Source: an uncultured Saprospirales bacterium (GTDB lineage Bacteria > Bacteroidota > Bacteroidia > Chitinophagales > Saprospiraceae). Taken from it: a stretch of DNA of 64,000 bases. The stretch is taken from contig CALMIR010000093.1 of assembly GCA_937864265.1 (NCBI GenBank), positions 1 through 64,000 of the forward strand, given 5' to 3'. Positions 9,053-19,800 of the stretch are shown piece after piece. The stretch's first letter is position 1; every line of letters begins with the position of its first letter. Under the pieces are notes generated by a model, which saw nothing but the letters and a program-made list of their open reading frames with translations, did not search any database and had not been told where the DNA came from. The position numbers and the translations under genes are program-made.

Positions 9053-9754
9053 TCAAATCTGAAAATCAAACCCACTTTTTACCATCTTTTCGTACTTTTC
9101 CGCATCAAACTGGTATAAGAAAGCACCTTTTTTGGAGCCGCTTTTGTCTTTTTCATCCAGCTTTTTCAGCACATTCAAAGAAAGTATTTTTTTGCGGAAA
9201 TTGCGGCTGTCGAGATTGGTTTGATAAATATTATCATAAAGTGTTTTTAGTTGTGGCAAGGTGAATTTTTCAGGTAACAATTCAAAACCGATAGGCTGCC
9301 GCTGCGCCTTGATGCGCAGATTTTCGATAGCATCCTGCAACATTTCATTGTGATCCAAAATTAAATTGGGAATCTCGTCCTGGCTAAACCAGTGCGCTTG
9401 ATACGACTCAACGATTTCTATTTCATGGTGTTTCAATGGGATTAAAGCAGAAAAAGCAAACGAGACAACCCGGCCACCAGGGTCTCTATCAGCCTTGCCA
9501 TAGCCCTTTAACTGTTGCAGGAATATATTTTCCAGACCGACATAATCTTTTAATATTCGACTGGCGGCCTGATCTACATCTTCATTTTCCCCAACAAAAC
9601 CACCTACCAGCGACCATCGCCCTTTGAAGGGTTCAAATTTTCGCTTAAAAAGCAAGAGTTTGATTTCTTTTTCATCAAAACCAAATATGATGCAGTCCAC
9701 TGCTACCAATAGTTTTTCTGCTGTACCGTAGTAATTTCTTTTCAACCCAGACAT
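9053..9754 (-). CDS. Nudix-domain transcriptional regulator (NrtR/AraR-like)
   Basis: A 233-residue protein with an N-terminal Nudix domain (about residues 10-150) and a C-terminal winged-helix region (about 155-230), the layout of NrtR-type repressors. The Nudix box is recognisable from G52 (G-x5-E58-x7-R66), but the catalytic REUxEE core reads RILKDY, so hydrolase activity is probably lost, as in regulatory members. In Bacteroidota such proteins control sugar (arabinose) or NAD genes. The galactanase gene directly downstream argues for a carbohydrate role. It is divergent from nusB, with an 88-nt region upstream of the start. Confidence 0.85.
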   Translation of the reverse strand: MSGLKRNYYGTAEKLLVAVDCIIFGFDEKEIKLLLFKRKFEPFKGRWSLVGGFVGENEDVDQAASRILKDYVGLENIFLQQLKGYGKADRDPGGRVVSFAFSALIPLKHHEIEIVESYQAHWFSQDEIPNLILDHNEMLQDAIENLRIKAQRQPIGFELLPEKFTLPQLKTLYDNIYQTNLDSRNFRKKILSLNVLKKLDEKDKSGSKKGAFLYQFDAEKYEKMVKSGFDFQI

Positions 9755-9852
9755 GTCCTCCCTTTTCAGTATGAATATTGAATAAAGTTAACACCTTCTG
9801 ATATAATATGCCATTTTTCCTTCAATTTATACCCAATATCCCTTGCAGGCCT

Positions 9853-9860
9853 TATATTTG
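9853..9860 (+). promoter_or_regulatory. promoter -7 box for nusB (TATATTTG)
   Basis: An exact TAnnTTTG match 57 nt before the ATG at 9918. It lies inside a longer ATG-initiated frame (9843), which supports the downstream start for nusB. Confidence 0.5.
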
Positions 9861-9917
9861 CCAGCGCCTGGATGGGAACATATCTCCAACCACGTGTTTA
9901 ACTCGGAAAAAATCAAC

Positions 9918-10853
9918 ATGCTGAGCAGAAGGAATGTCCGCATAAAAGTCATGCAGGTACTGTATGCGATGAGCAGGGACAATGGAATGGTATATAAAGA
10001 TGCCCTGGCTTCCTATCGGAATAATATTCAAAAGTCCTATGAATTGTACTTATTCAGCCTTTGGCTACTGATCCAAATTGCTGAATATGCCAAACAGGAT
10101 GCCGCTATTAAGGAAGCCAAACTGCTTCCTACAGAAGAGGACAAGCGTTTCACAGCTAAGCTGGCGGAAAATGAATGGATAAATTCTTTGCTTCACAATG
10201 AAGATTTTATGCGCCAGGTACGCCTTTTCAAACTCTCTGAGAAACTAGATATCGATAGTATCCGCCTTTTTTATAACGATTTTGCTAAGACGGACGAATA
10301 CAAAGAATTCTTAGACAGCCAAGATTCCAACTCCGCTGTTTTCCAACATGTTTTATTAGCCCTTTACAAACATTGCAATAACAACGAGACATTCTGCGAC
10401 TATCTGGAAGACCATTACGCGAATTGGATTGACGATAAATCGCTCATCGTTGGTGCTATTAAAAAAACGATCAAAGCCTTACCCGCTGAATCTAATTTTT
10501 TAAACGAATACCGCCCCGATGCGGAAACAGTAGAGGAATTTGGCGAAAGCCTGCTGGCTAAAGTATGTGAAAATGACCAGCAATTATTTGAACTCATCGA
10601 ACCTACGCTGCGCAATTGGGATGCAGAACGTGTCGCTGTCATCGATATGATCCTTTTAAAAATGGCGCTCTGTGAATTGACCAATTTCCCTACCATTCCT
10701 ACCAAGGTCACCCTCAACGAGTTCGTTGAAATCTCCAAACTGTACAGCACCGATAAAAGCAAGGACTTTATCAACGGTATCCTCGACCGGCTGATGAAAA
10801 AGCTGGAAACAGAAGGCAGAATCAACAAAGAAGGGCGGGGACTGGTGGAGTAA
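9918..10853 (+). CDS. nusB: transcription antitermination factor NusB
   Basis: A 311-residue protein from ATG 9918. The longer frame from 9843 overlaps the promoter box, and conserved family sequence begins MLSRRNVRIKVMQVLYA. Bacteroidota NusB proteins are about 300 residues, with a long helical N-terminal extension and the canonical NusB fold at the C-terminus (about residues 200-300: NWDAERVAVIDMILLKMAL, then IPTKVTLNEFVEISK and a YSTDKSKDFINGILD signature). NusB with NusE binds boxA RNA to keep RNA polymerase processive through rRNA operons. The C-terminal motifs are unambiguous. Confidence 0.93.
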   Translation: MLSRRNVRIKVMQVLYAMSRDNGMVYKDALASYRNNIQKSYELYLFSLWLLIQIAEYAKQDAAIKEAKLLPTEEDKRFTAKLAENEWINSLLHNEDFMRQVRLFKLSEKLDIDSIRLFYNDFAKTDEYKEFLDSQDSNSAVFQHVLLALYKHCNNNETFCDYLEDHYANWIDDKSLIVGAIKKTIKALPAESNFLNEYRPDAETVEEFGESLLAKVCENDQQLFELIEPTLRNWDAERVAVIDMILLKMALCELTNFPTIPTKVTLNEFVEISKLYSTDKSKDFINGILDRLMKKLETEGRINKEGRGLVE

Positions 10854-10993
10854 TAGCTCCTGCGTCTTGAGCAGCGTGCATGGGCAAAGGTGCTGTTTTC
10901 AAGAGCTTGATTTTCCGCCATCTCTAACTAAGTGAATGGGGAATCAGCCCCTTTCCACATTCAGATTCCACAGTAGTTTATGAAGCTGTATGG

Positions 10994-12058
10994 ATGAATA
11001 TTCTTTCTAACGAACAGCTTATGGCATTGTCAAGCTCCATTAGACTTTTAGCATTATTGTCTTTCATTACGCTAAGCGCTTGTAATGAACCACTTCAAAA
11101 CAACGCAAGAGCTGTTTTGAGCCAAGATATTCCGCTAGTCAACAATTCCATTCAGGAAGCTGACGGCGTAATCTACTTTTCTTATAACAAGGGGTTAGTT
11201 TGGGAAAATAAAAGCGAAGGTTTGCCTGCAACGACTTCTATCGGCTTAGGTGGGATCGCTGTTTCGGGAAATAAACTTGCACTTATTTCAAAAGACAGTG
11301 GGCTCTACTATTTTATGCCCCAAGAAGATAAGTGGGTACATGTGCCCACCGATAAACAACTGCTTAAAAGTAATGTGGGGGCTCTACTATTCCATAATGA
11401 TTGCATATACGCGGGGACACAAACAAACGGTGTTTTTTACTCCAAAAACGACGGCAAAACTTGGGCAACGCTAAATATCGGCTTGGATAACCTGACCATC
11501 CGAAAGTTCGCTGAAATTGAAAATAAGTTGTATGTAGCAACCAATTCAGGGCTTCATTCCTTTAATGACTCACTACATCAATGGGAGTTAGAATATGGGC
11601 ACGGTACACTACAAGTAAACGGCTTAACAGCTTTTAAAGGAAGTATTTACATTGCTACAAATCAAGGCGCTTTTGCCTCAACAATTGGAAAAAAAGATTG
11701 GAAGAAAATCTTTTCAAATGGTGCATTACACAACATTAGTTCGGACGACAAAACGCTGTATGCAATGGTTTATAATGAGCTATTTTCATCTCATGACAAA
11801 GGACAGACTTGGCAAAACATCCAAAGCGGACTACCTACTCAACTTTATACATTTAATGTAGTCAAAGTTGATAGCACTATTTTAGCAGGACAATGGGACG
11901 GTATTTATAGAAAAGATAAAGAAACTGAGCATTGGAAATTTTCAAGTAATGGATTACCAGAGCAATTAGCTATCGCAAATATGCAGGTGTATAACAAAAT
12001 CATCGTCGTTAGTGGCAACGAAAGAAAACTTAGAGATGGCATGACGACAGATAAATAG
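10994..12058 (+). CDS. sortilin/BNR-type beta-propeller lipoprotein
   Basis: A 354-residue predicted lipoprotein: hydrophobic N-terminus ending in the lipobox ITLSAC (about C30). The rest consists of repeated propeller blades with BNR/sortilin-type turns such as SKNDGKTWATL and SSHDKGQTWQNI, separated by segments of the form (I/L)YIATNQG. This suggests a six- or seven-bladed surface propeller of unknown ligand. ATG 11021 is an alternative start that also preserves the lipobox. The gene looks more AT-rich than its neighbours by eye, perhaps from transfer. It has no clear partner gene. Confidence 0.8.
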   Translation: MNILSNEQLMALSSSIRLLALLSFITLSACNEPLQNNARAVLSQDIPLVNNSIQEADGVIYFSYNKGLVWENKSEGLPATTSIGLGGIAVSGNKLALISKDSGLYYFMPQEDKWVHVPTDKQLLKSNVGALLFHNDCIYAGTQTNGVFYSKNDGKTWATLNIGLDNLTIRKFAEIENKLYVATNSGLHSFNDSLHQWELEYGHGTLQVNGLTAFKGSIYIATNQGAFASTIGKKDWKKIFSNGALHNISSDDKTLYAMVYNELFSSHDKGQTWQNIQSGLPTQLYTFNVVKVDSTILAGQWDGIYRKDKETEHWKFSSNGLPEQLAIANMQVYNKIIVVSGNERKLRDGMTTDK

Positions 12059-12063
12059 ATTGC

Positions 12064-12088
12064 GAATGGCATTGTATAATCGCCATTC
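12064..12088. terminator. hairpin between convergent genes
   Basis: GAATGGC (12064-12070) pairs with GCCATTC (12082-12088) around an 11-nt loop, 6 nt after the propeller lipoprotein stop and downstream of the convergent T9SS cargo gene. Confidence 0.45.
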
Positions 12089-12142
12089 TAGCGAAAGTAC
12101 CCATTGAATAATAAAAAACAGAACGGCAATCTGAAAGTATTT

Positions 12143-14932
12143 TTATTCCACCAATAGCTTTTCCGATAATATGCCTTCACTGGTCTGAATCCGTAAGAAG
12201 TACATCCCGGGCAAAAGCTCTGGCAAGGTCAATTCAAACCTATTTAAAGGACGATCCAACTTGAATTGGTGCTGAATACGGCCATTAGCGTCCCATACTT
12301 CAAGCGATTCCATCTGGATATTTTTCATTTCCAGGACAAAATTACCAGCGTTGGGATTGGGATAAATACTTACCTGTTGCTGAGCATGCGCCCCGTTGGT
12401 AGCGCTGACAAAAGCAACCTCAGCCGATAACTCGGACAAACAACCGGAACTATCCGTGACGGTAACGTCGTAAGTACCTGCTTGCAAGCCCTCCAAGTCC
12501 TCCGTTTGAGCACCGGTGTTCCATTGGAAGCTATAAGGCGGCAATCCGCCTTGTACCGTCAGGTCAATCAAGCCCGCCCCTTCTTCATCTACTTGTGGTT
12601 CTGTTTGAACAAACAAATTCAGACAGGCGGCCAGACTCCAAATCTCTGCCCCGCGCAAACCATCATTCGCATTAAAATACAATTTGTCATTAAATAGCGT
12701 GAGCCAGGAAGGATCGGCATTGGCTCCGCCAGGGCGAATATCCGTAATGATGGATAAAGTAGTGTCGTTGTATTCCCAAAGCTCCCGGCCAAACTCGTCC
12801 GTAAATGTGGAAAAATAGAGTTTGTCGTTGAAGACAATCAACTCGCGGGGATTGCTGGCGCTCGGATTGAGGTCTTCTGTCAAATAGGCCTCGTTGGTCA
12901 CTCTATCGTAGTACATCAGCTCTACATTGACAGAAGATGAAAAGCGGCCTTTGAAAAACAACTTGTCCCGATAAACGGTCAGGTACTCCGGATTGAGGTT
13001 GCCCGAAACGTTTGTACGCTGGGTCAACTGGCCATTTGCCGGATTATAGCTGAACAGTTGATAGGAAGCATCGGGGTGGTAAGCGCTGAAATACAATTCG
13101 CCATCATATACGGTGAACCAATCGGGGCCACTGTCGTCTGCCCCTGGGTTGATATCTGCTACCAATTCCAATACATCTTGGCCATTCAAGCGCCACAACT
13201 CATTGCCCGATGTTCCGTCATTAGCTTGAAAATACAGATGACCCTCAAAAACGAAAAATTTCTCAGGATTGGCGCCTCCATTCGGGTTGAGGTCTTCCAC
13301 CAGATTTGCGGTATTGTTGGCTGGATTATACACATACAGTTCATTACCCAATTGTTCGTCATAAGCCTTGAAATACAGTTTTCCATTAAAGGCAGTCACA
13401 TCTACGATATGCCCGGTATTATTGGGCGTGATGAAAGAGGTAGGCTGAATTTGGCCATTCGCATCGTCGTAATACAACAAGCCATAGCCCAAATTCGGGT
13501 CTATGCCAGAGAAATACAATTTGCCGTTCAATACTTCAAAGTTATAAGGATTCAAACTTCCCGGCGTATCCGAAAGCAGATCGGTATTGCCCGTCGCTGG
13601 GTCATATACCCATATCTCCCCGCCACTGTTGATCTCATAAGCGCCAAAATAAAGCCGCCCATTGTACTCCGTAAACTGGTAAGGATCGGAACCTATCGTA
13701 GTCATATTGATGTCTGCAGCTATTTCAACCCCCGTATCGCCGGGCGTATAGCGAAATAACTCTCTGGCTATAGCCAAATTTTCACCAGTCAAAAAGATGC
13801 TGCCATCTGCAGCAATCAGTGTGCTGAGGTAATTTTGAAAGCCACCATTGTCCAAAAAGCCCTCTTCCGCTACTTGATTATTGGCTGGATTATACGAAAA
13901 CAAAATGCGCTCCGCTTCATCAACTGAGGCTGTAAAGTAGAGCTTATTGCCAAGTGGTAGTAAATCACCTGGATTAGCATTGCTGCCAGGATAAAGGTCG
14001 GCCACTAAAGATACTTGCCCAGTAAGCAGGTCATAGACCCTCAGTTCTCGTCCTGCATTCAAATCACGGGCTGAAAAATAGAGTTTCCCCAAAAATCCGG
14101 TGAACCCTGCCGGTGAACTGCTTGCAATACCCGGGTATATTTCGGGAATAGTCAATAAAGTATTCGTGGCTATATCAATGATCCCGAATTCTTCGCCCGT
14201 TGCTTGGGTGTAAGATCGAAAAAATAGCTTGCCATCAAAATGATACATCAGATTGATCGTAGGGTAAATAGCGTTTGGGCTGTTATACAAAACATTTTCT
14301 ACTACACCGGTGCCCGGATCATAGTGCCAAAGTTGGCTCACACTCTGTCCATCATCTGCGGTAAACCACAATTTCCCATTCACAGCATTAAAAAATCCGG
14401 GATAGCTATCTCCGTTGGGGTTGATGTCGGCCAGCATTTCTATCTCATTAGAAACCGGATCGTATTTACCAGCCTCAATATCAGCATTGGAAAAATCGGC
14501 TGAAAAATAAAGCACGCCATCAAAAACTATCAGATGCCCCGGTTCTCGTACTTCTGCGCCATTAATGTCTTCTACGCGCTGCGCTACGCCACTAAGCGGG
14601 TCATAGACATAGAGGTATTTGGTAGAAGTGTTGCTTCGTGCATCGAAATAGATTTTGCCATTCAAAGCAACCACCTGAGTAATACCACTGGAATTTTCAT
14701 TGGGGTTAATATCGGTCAATAATTGAGCTTGCCCAGAATTCAAGTCGTAACTAAAAAGTTCTTCTCCATGAAATCCATCGTCTGCCTTAAAATAAAGCAC
14801 GCCATTCAATTCTGCAAAATAGTCTGGATTGGATCCGGCAGGTTGTTGGTTGATGTCTCGCTCCAGCACGAGCTGTGCCGGTAAAATATTTATGAAAAAC
14901 AGGAAGGATACAAAGGTAAAGATGGCTTTCAT
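12143..14932 (-). CDS. T9SS-secreted propeller-repeat protein (ELW-type repeats, SprB repeat, sorting domain)
   Basis: A 929-residue secreted protein. The signal peptide covers residues 1-19. About residues 25-765 are roughly fifteen degenerate 45-50-residue repeats with the pattern ADINPG...F.GKLYFSA.D...G.ELW.YDP, as in hyalin/ELWxxDGT-type propeller proteins. A single SprB-like unit ([19 protein letters not shown]) lies near residues 785-835. The last 75 residues ([12 protein letters not shown] to the end) are a type A T9SS sorting domain. It should cross the outer membrane through T9SS and be attached or released. The ligand is unknown. It lies downstream of the TPR/barrel pair, but a terminator-like hairpin (14956-14991) separates them. 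Confidence 0.88.
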   Translation of the reverse strand: MKAIFTFVSFLFFINILPAQLVLERDINQQPAGSNPDYFAELNGVLYFKADDGFHGEELFSYDLNSGQAQLLTDINPNENSSGITQVVALNGKIYFDARSNTSTKYLYVYDPLSGVAQRVEDINGAEVREPGHLIVFDGVLYFSADFSNADIEAGKYDPVSNEIEMLADINPNGDSYPGFFNAVNGKLWFTADDGQSVSQLWHYDPGTGVVENVLYNSPNAIYPTINLMYHFDGKLFFRSYTQATGEEFGIIDIATNTLLTIPEIYPGIASSSPAGFTGFLGKLYFSARDLNAGRELRVYDLLTGQVSLVADLYPGSNANPGDLLPLGNKLYFTASVDEAERILFSYNPANNQVAEEGFLDNGGFQNYLSTLIAADGSIFLTGENLAIARELFRYTPGDTGVEIAADINMTTIGSDPYQFTEYNGRLYFGAYEINSGGEIWVYDPATGNTDLLSDTPGSLNPYNFEVLNGKLYFSGIDPNLGYGLLYYDDANGQIQPTSFITPNNTGHIVDVTAFNGKLYFKAYDEQLGNELYVYNPANNTANLVEDLNPNGGANPEKFFVFEGHLYFQANDGTSGNELWRLNGQDVLELVADINPGADDSGPDWFTVYDGELYFSAYHPDASYQLFSYNPANGQLTQRTNVSGNLNPEYLTVYRDKLFFKGRFSSSVNVELMYYDRVTNEAYLTEDLNPSASNPRELIVFNDKLYFSTFTDEFGRELWEYNDTTLSIITDIRPGGANADPSWLTLFNDKLYFNANDGLRGAEIWSLAACLNLFVQTEPQVDEEGAGLIDLTVQGGLPPYSFQWNTGAQTEDLEGLQAGTYDVTVTDSSGCLSELSAEVAFVSATNGAHAQQQVSIYPNPNAGNFVLEMKNIQMESLEVWDANGRIQHQFKLDRPLNRFELTLPELLPGMYFLRIQTSEGILSEKLLVE

Positions 14933-14955
14933 TTCGTGTTGTTTTGGTTATGTGA

Positions 14956-14991
14956 CACGATTACTAAACCTTCGAAAGTTTAGTAATCGTG
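14956..14991 (-). terminator. strong hairpin terminator after the barrel gene
   Basis: Perfect 14-bp stem (CACGATTACTAAAC at 14956-14969 with its complement at 14978-14991) and an 8-nt loop. It lies between the stop of the barrel gene (15024) and the start of the T9SS cargo gene (14932), both on the minus strand. Confidence 0.65.
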
Positions 14992-15023
14992 CCGCGTAAA
15001 AAGTTATAACGTGAAATAGAAAC

Positions 15024-16664
15024 TCAGAACCGGGCGATGATCCCGATCAGCGCATTGATCCCAAAGGTAGGGTAATGCCGCCAGCGTTCTCGCTGGTTAT
15101 TGGCCAGGTTGTTCACCTGAATAAAGCCGCCTATTTGCTCGGAAAAGAAATAATCTACACCCAGACTAATGTCAAATAAAGCATTGAGGTTCTCCGCCTC
15201 TTCGTCGTCATTGAGAAAAGGCACGCCGTTTTCGAGGTAAAAATTGCCTTTTACGGTCAGTTTGTCTTCCATCGTCGTGTATCGGGCACCGGCATTTAAA
15301 GTGAAGGCTGGCAGGTGCCAGGCTCTTTCCTGGGTCTCCAGGGTATAAAAACGCTGGGCTACCGAACCAGTAATGACAAAGCCTCTAAATATAGGCGCTT
15401 CCAGCGAAGCTTTCAGGATAAAAATATTGGCAGAATCGTACAACACATCGAATCGCGGAATGGTATCATTGGCTTCTGAAAGCTGGTACAAAGCCAGATT
15501 CTCAGTTGTTTTGTATCCAGCCTGCAAGTCATAATTGACCCCCTGAAAATTGCCCTTCACCCCACCGTAATAGTGGAAATAATTGGTATTGCGCACCATC
15601 AAACGAGATACGATATAAGGGTTATAATCGCTCAAAGCCCGGAAATTGTTTTTCTGAAGACTGCCCTCCGCTCCGATATAAGCTGTAATAATTCCTTCTA
15701 CGATTCCTGCAGATACTTCCACATCCGGGAAAAAAGAAAATTCGTCGTCGTGGGAGGCGATATTGGCACCTAACTTAGCCTTAAAGCGCTCGCCGTGATA
15801 CGTATAGCTGGGTCGCAAAAAGAAGTTGTTGAGGTTTTGCTTAGCAGTATCTCGAAAACTGGAAAAATCAGTTTCCAACTCGATGGCTAAAGGATGGCTA
15901 TTGGCAAACCACTTGGTACCGCTGATCAATAGATTAAATCCGTTTTCCCGTGCAGCATAATTGTCTTGCATGAAATACATTTTCACCCCAGCGTAATAGT
16001 TGAAATCGGCTTCTGTTCGTTCCCCATTAAAAATATTAGCGCCGATATCAAAAACGGAAAAACGCTGTTTTACCCGCTCCCGATCAAATGAGTACTCTTC
16101 TTCCTCTTCCTCGTTGATGTCGTTATAGCCATAAAAATGGACGACATCCGATGTATAAGCCAGGTTCCCATTCACGGCAAAACCTTCATCGAAATAATAG
16201 GTACCATCAGCACCGGCTTTGGTCCAGGAAAAACGCTGGTTTTCCACACTTTGGCTGTTATTCGCAGAGTGGTGGTCTGCTTTCAAGCCCAAATTGAAGG
16301 TTTTATCCTTGGTGACGTTGTAATAGCCTTTTCCAAAAAGGGAAGCAGGAAAACCACCGCCCAGTTTGGCATAACCGTCATAATTTTTTTGCAACTCATC
16401 CCCTTTCATAGCTAGGGGTCTGATCTTAGGTGGCAGGTACTCTACATCCGTGGTACGCGGCGTAATGTTGTAATTCAACCTTTTAGAAGCAGAATCCAAG
16501 GGTGGAAGCGCCGGATCAACCAACTGCCTGGTAGCATCGCCTAGGCGCGCATCAAAACTCTTGACAATATCAACTGCCTCCGACTCCAAATCAGGGTTTT
16601 GAGCATTGATCGTACAGGTAGCCGTGAAAACAAAAAGGATAAAGCAATATTTGATTTTATTCAT
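15024..16664 (-). CDS. outer-membrane beta-barrel protein (TonB-receptor-like barrel without plug)
   Basis: A 546-residue protein with signal peptide (1-21, ending CTINAQ), a short linker with a proline-rich stretch, then alternating amphipathic strands up to a terminal aromatic residue (final F), as expected for an outer-membrane barrel. Segments resemble the barrel part of TonB-dependent receptors, but there is no carboxypeptidase-like domain or plug. A run of acidic residues (EEEEEE near residue 179) probably lies in a surface loop. It follows the large TPR gene (16829-19942) at 164 nt on the same strand. From memory, such pairs recur in Bacteroidota, suggesting a joint envelope function that I cannot name. 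Confidence 0.75.
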   Translation of the reverse strand: MNKIKYCFILFVFTATCTINAQNPDLESEAVDIVKSFDARLGDATRQLVDPALPPLDSASKRLNYNITPRTTDVEYLPPKIRPLAMKGDELQKNYDGYAKLGGGFPASLFGKGYYNVTKDKTFNLGLKADHHSANNSQSVENQRFSWTKAGADGTYYFDEGFAVNGNLAYTSDVVHFYGYNDINEEEEEEYSFDRERVKQRFSVFDIGANIFNGERTEADFNYYAGVKMYFMQDNYAARENGFNLLISGTKWFANSHPLAIELETDFSSFRDTAKQNLNNFFLRPSYTYHGERFKAKLGANIASHDDEFSFFPDVEVSAGIVEGIITAYIGAEGSLQKNNFRALSDYNPYIVSRLMVRNTNYFHYYGGVKGNFQGVNYDLQAGYKTTENLALYQLSEANDTIPRFDVLYDSANIFILKASLEAPIFRGFVITGSVAQRFYTLETQERAWHLPAFTLNAGARYTTMEDKLTVKGNFYLENGVPFLNDDEEAENLNALFDISLGVDYFFSEQIGGFIQVNNLANNQRERWRHYPTFGINALIGIIARF

Positions 16665-16757
16665 TGTATAGCGGTCTTTGCGTTTTTATTTAAGAAAATG
16701 GGCTTCCATTCGAGTAGTTAAGTTTGAATCTTGCCTTACCTGAATTGCCCTGATCTG

Positions 16758-16828
16758 TCCTGAAACCAGAAACCTGCCCGTCTTCTCCCGCGTTTTTCGC
16801 GGGATCAGCCGGGTAAAAAACCAGAAAC
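16758..16828. repeat. dispersed palindromic element, family A, copy 2
   Basis: The best-preserved copy: CCCG-tcttct-CCCGCG-TTTTT-CGCGGG-atcag-CCGGG, flanked by ACCAGAAAC direct repeats. It lies in the gap between the TPR gene and the barrel gene and abuts the TPR stop codon (16829-16831). It could act as a transcript-end or processing hairpin between the two genes. Confidence 0.8.
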
Positions 16829-19800
16829 TCAATTCCCTTCATCCAATTCCAGCGTTCCGGAATCTTTCTCATTGTTCAGACGAGACGAACGGCCAATTTG
16901 CGCATTCAGATCATTGAGTTTGCGGCGCGCTTCGGCTACCAATTCCTGGTCTTCCTCATAATTATCCAACAAAGCTTCCAAGGCGGCACGAGCATTGTAC
17001 AAATCGCCTTTTTCGGCCAAAATATCCGACAGCAGGATGATGCTTTTCGCCACCCAGTAAGGATAGCCCGAACTTTCCTTGTTGGCGTTGATACAAATTT
17101 GCTGGGCGCGATCCAAGTCGCGGCGCAGGTAATAAATATAGGCATTGAGATAACGTGCTTCCGCCGTTTGCTCGTTGTCGCTGGTGCGGATCACCTCATT
17201 GAAAGCAGCCAATGCGTTGTCGTAATCGCGCTGGTCGAAAGCCATTTTGCCGAGGTAAAAATTGGCGGTAGCTACTTGTTGTTGGGTAGCCAATGGGTTA
17301 GAAGACACTTTCCTGGCCAGATCAAATACCGCGCTGTTATTCCCGATGCGATAGGCCGCCCGCAGCGCACCTAGTTGGGCTTCAAATCGCTGGTCAGGAC
17401 TGGTGGCCACTTCTTCCAGTTTGATGTACAAATTGTATGACAATTGAAAGTCTTGCTCGTGGTTGTAGGCAATGATGGCGCTTTTCTCAATCGCCTTTAC
17501 ATAATAAGGGCTTGGGCCTTTATCTACCACTGCCTGGTAATCGGTCAACGCTTTTGAATAATCCTTGAGCACACTATACGATTCCCCCCGGTGGTACAGT
17601 GCGGGCAAAAGATAGCGCCCCCTCGGGTATTTGCGCAAATATTCTGTATAATCGGTTACAGCCCGGTCATAGTTGCCATTCTCATAAGCCGATTCTGCCT
17701 GCCGGAAACTGATGGAATCCCTCACTTCCGTATTGACATTATACCCAGGCACGGTTTCCAGAAAAGCAAAATAGTCATCGGCTCGCCCCAAATCATCCAC
17801 ATATATTTCCTCCAAAGCGGCCAAAGCGAGTTTTCCTTCATCCGGATCGGGGTTGTTGGAAAATACTTGCTTGTAATAGTTGATGGCACCATCCAGGTTG
17901 CCCTGGTTGTAGCTGATGAGCCCCAGACGAATGAGTGCATCAGGAATCAAATCGGAAGAACCCCGATAGCGGCGTATCAATTCCTTGAGCGGGTCGCTGG
18001 CCTTGCTCAATTGACCAATTTCCTGATAAGTTGCGCCCAATTGCAGCAAAGCATCATCGGCATACTGCGATTTGGGGTAATCGGCTGCCAACTGTTCCAG
18101 CGCCAGGATTTTATTGCTGGTGCGTCCCAAAAGTCCCTCGATGATGGCTTTTTGAAACAACGCGTACTCAAACTCGGAATACCTTTTATCAACGGCCTGG
18201 TTGTAATATTTCAGGGCATCGTTGTATTTGTTGCGCTTAAAAAGGCAATCGCCAGCCCGCAGTACCGCATCACCCAATACCTGGTTTTTCACCTTATCAT
18301 TGCGAATAAATGGCCGGTTGCGCTCTATGCCGCTCACCGCATCTTCAAAAAAACTTTGGGCGGCGGTGTAATTTTTTTGTTTGAGGTAATTGTACCCCTG
18401 GAGGTAGTTGGCTGTAAAAACAGAAGCCTCATCGGGCATACTGCCCAGTGATTTAGCCAGCGTTAGATACTGATCAATCAGGCGGGCGCTGGCGGCATAA
18501 GATTCTTCGCGGTGGGCAATATCGCCCAACCAATAAGTTGCCAACGCGCGCGTTTTATTGTCCACTGACATGTCAATGGATTTTTGGAACAAAGGCTTAG
18601 CGCCTGCCGCATCGCCGTTTTGCAACAATTGAAGCGCCCGGTAATAGGTTACTTTTTGATGGGTTTCGCGAAGCTCAGGCGTTTTATTGGGTATGGCATC
18701 TAGTATTTCCATGGCCTGCTTGTAATCGCGATAACTCAGAAAAATTTCACTCATTAACTCTTGCGCCTCAATGTAATGTGGCGATTGGGGCCGCAACTCT
18801 TGCAAGCTATTGATGGCTTCTCTGGGGTCGCCCAATTCATACGACAGCTTGGCGTAATTCCACAAAGATTCTTCCTGTACATAAGCATCATAAGCCATCT
18901 TCTTTGCCGAAGCAAAAGCCGTGCGCGCAGATGTTCTTTGGCGCAATTTGATGTAGGAATCCCCCAAAATGTACATAGCATTCTGCCCAAGTTTGGAGTC
19001 AACATTGGCTAAATCTTTCAGGTAATTAACAGCTTTGCCGTAATCCTCTGTTTTGTAATAAGCGTAACCGATCTGGTATAACTCTTCTTCGCGCAGTTTT
19101 CCACTCCGTTCGGCATAATACTGCATGTGAGGCAGGGCTTTTTTGTAGTCGCCTTTTTCAAAATAGGCTTGGCCCAGTAGCTGTCGGATCTCTTTTTCGT
19201 TGTTGATGTCGCGCTCTTTCAAGCGGGGTTCTGCATAGGCGATCAATTCATCGAAACGCCTTTCGGCAAAATAGATTTGCGTCAGGTAATAGGGAATGTG
19301 CGACTTATACTTTCTGGATCGCTCTACTACCCGAAATTGAGCGATGGCGCTGTCATAGCTTCCCTCAAAGAAATAACAGAGGCCGAGGTAATAATTCGTC
19401 GGGTAATAATACTCGTTCTCAATATCTTTAATATCCCGGAAATTGGACTTGGCCTGCGCAAATTGCCTTTTGACAAACAGCGAATAGCCCAGTTTAAATT
19501 TCACTTCACCACGCTGCTCCCTGGTCATTCCGGAGGTAGGCACTTTCGTGAAATATTCTACCGCCTTATCGTATAACTTGGCGTCGTAATAGTAATTGGC
19601 CAATTCGATCAATGCCTGTGTCGAAATGGGGTCGGGAGAGTATTTTCGGATGAAATCCAGGATCAGTTTTTCCCCATCCGGTGTACCCAAACGAACGGCA
19701 CAACGCGCATAATAAAACTCTGCCTTTACCCGCAGCAACTCTGCATCCGGGTCATTTACGGGCAGCAAGAGGCGCAAAGCCCGGTCAAATTCATCCTGAG

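Noticed and set aside
9843..9917. N-terminal extension of NusB from ATG 9843
   Set aside because: It overlaps the TATATTTG promoter box, and family sequence begins at MLSRRN (9918).
13058..13759. A 233-codon plus-strand frame opposite the T9SS propeller-repeat gene
   Set aside because: It mirrors the internal repeats of the real gene and has no recognisable protein features.
17591..18451. A 286-codon open frame on the plus strand, opposite the TPR gene
   Set aside because: It is antisense to a well-supported TPR gene, its translation shows no domain or signal, and long antisense frames are expected from the codon use here.
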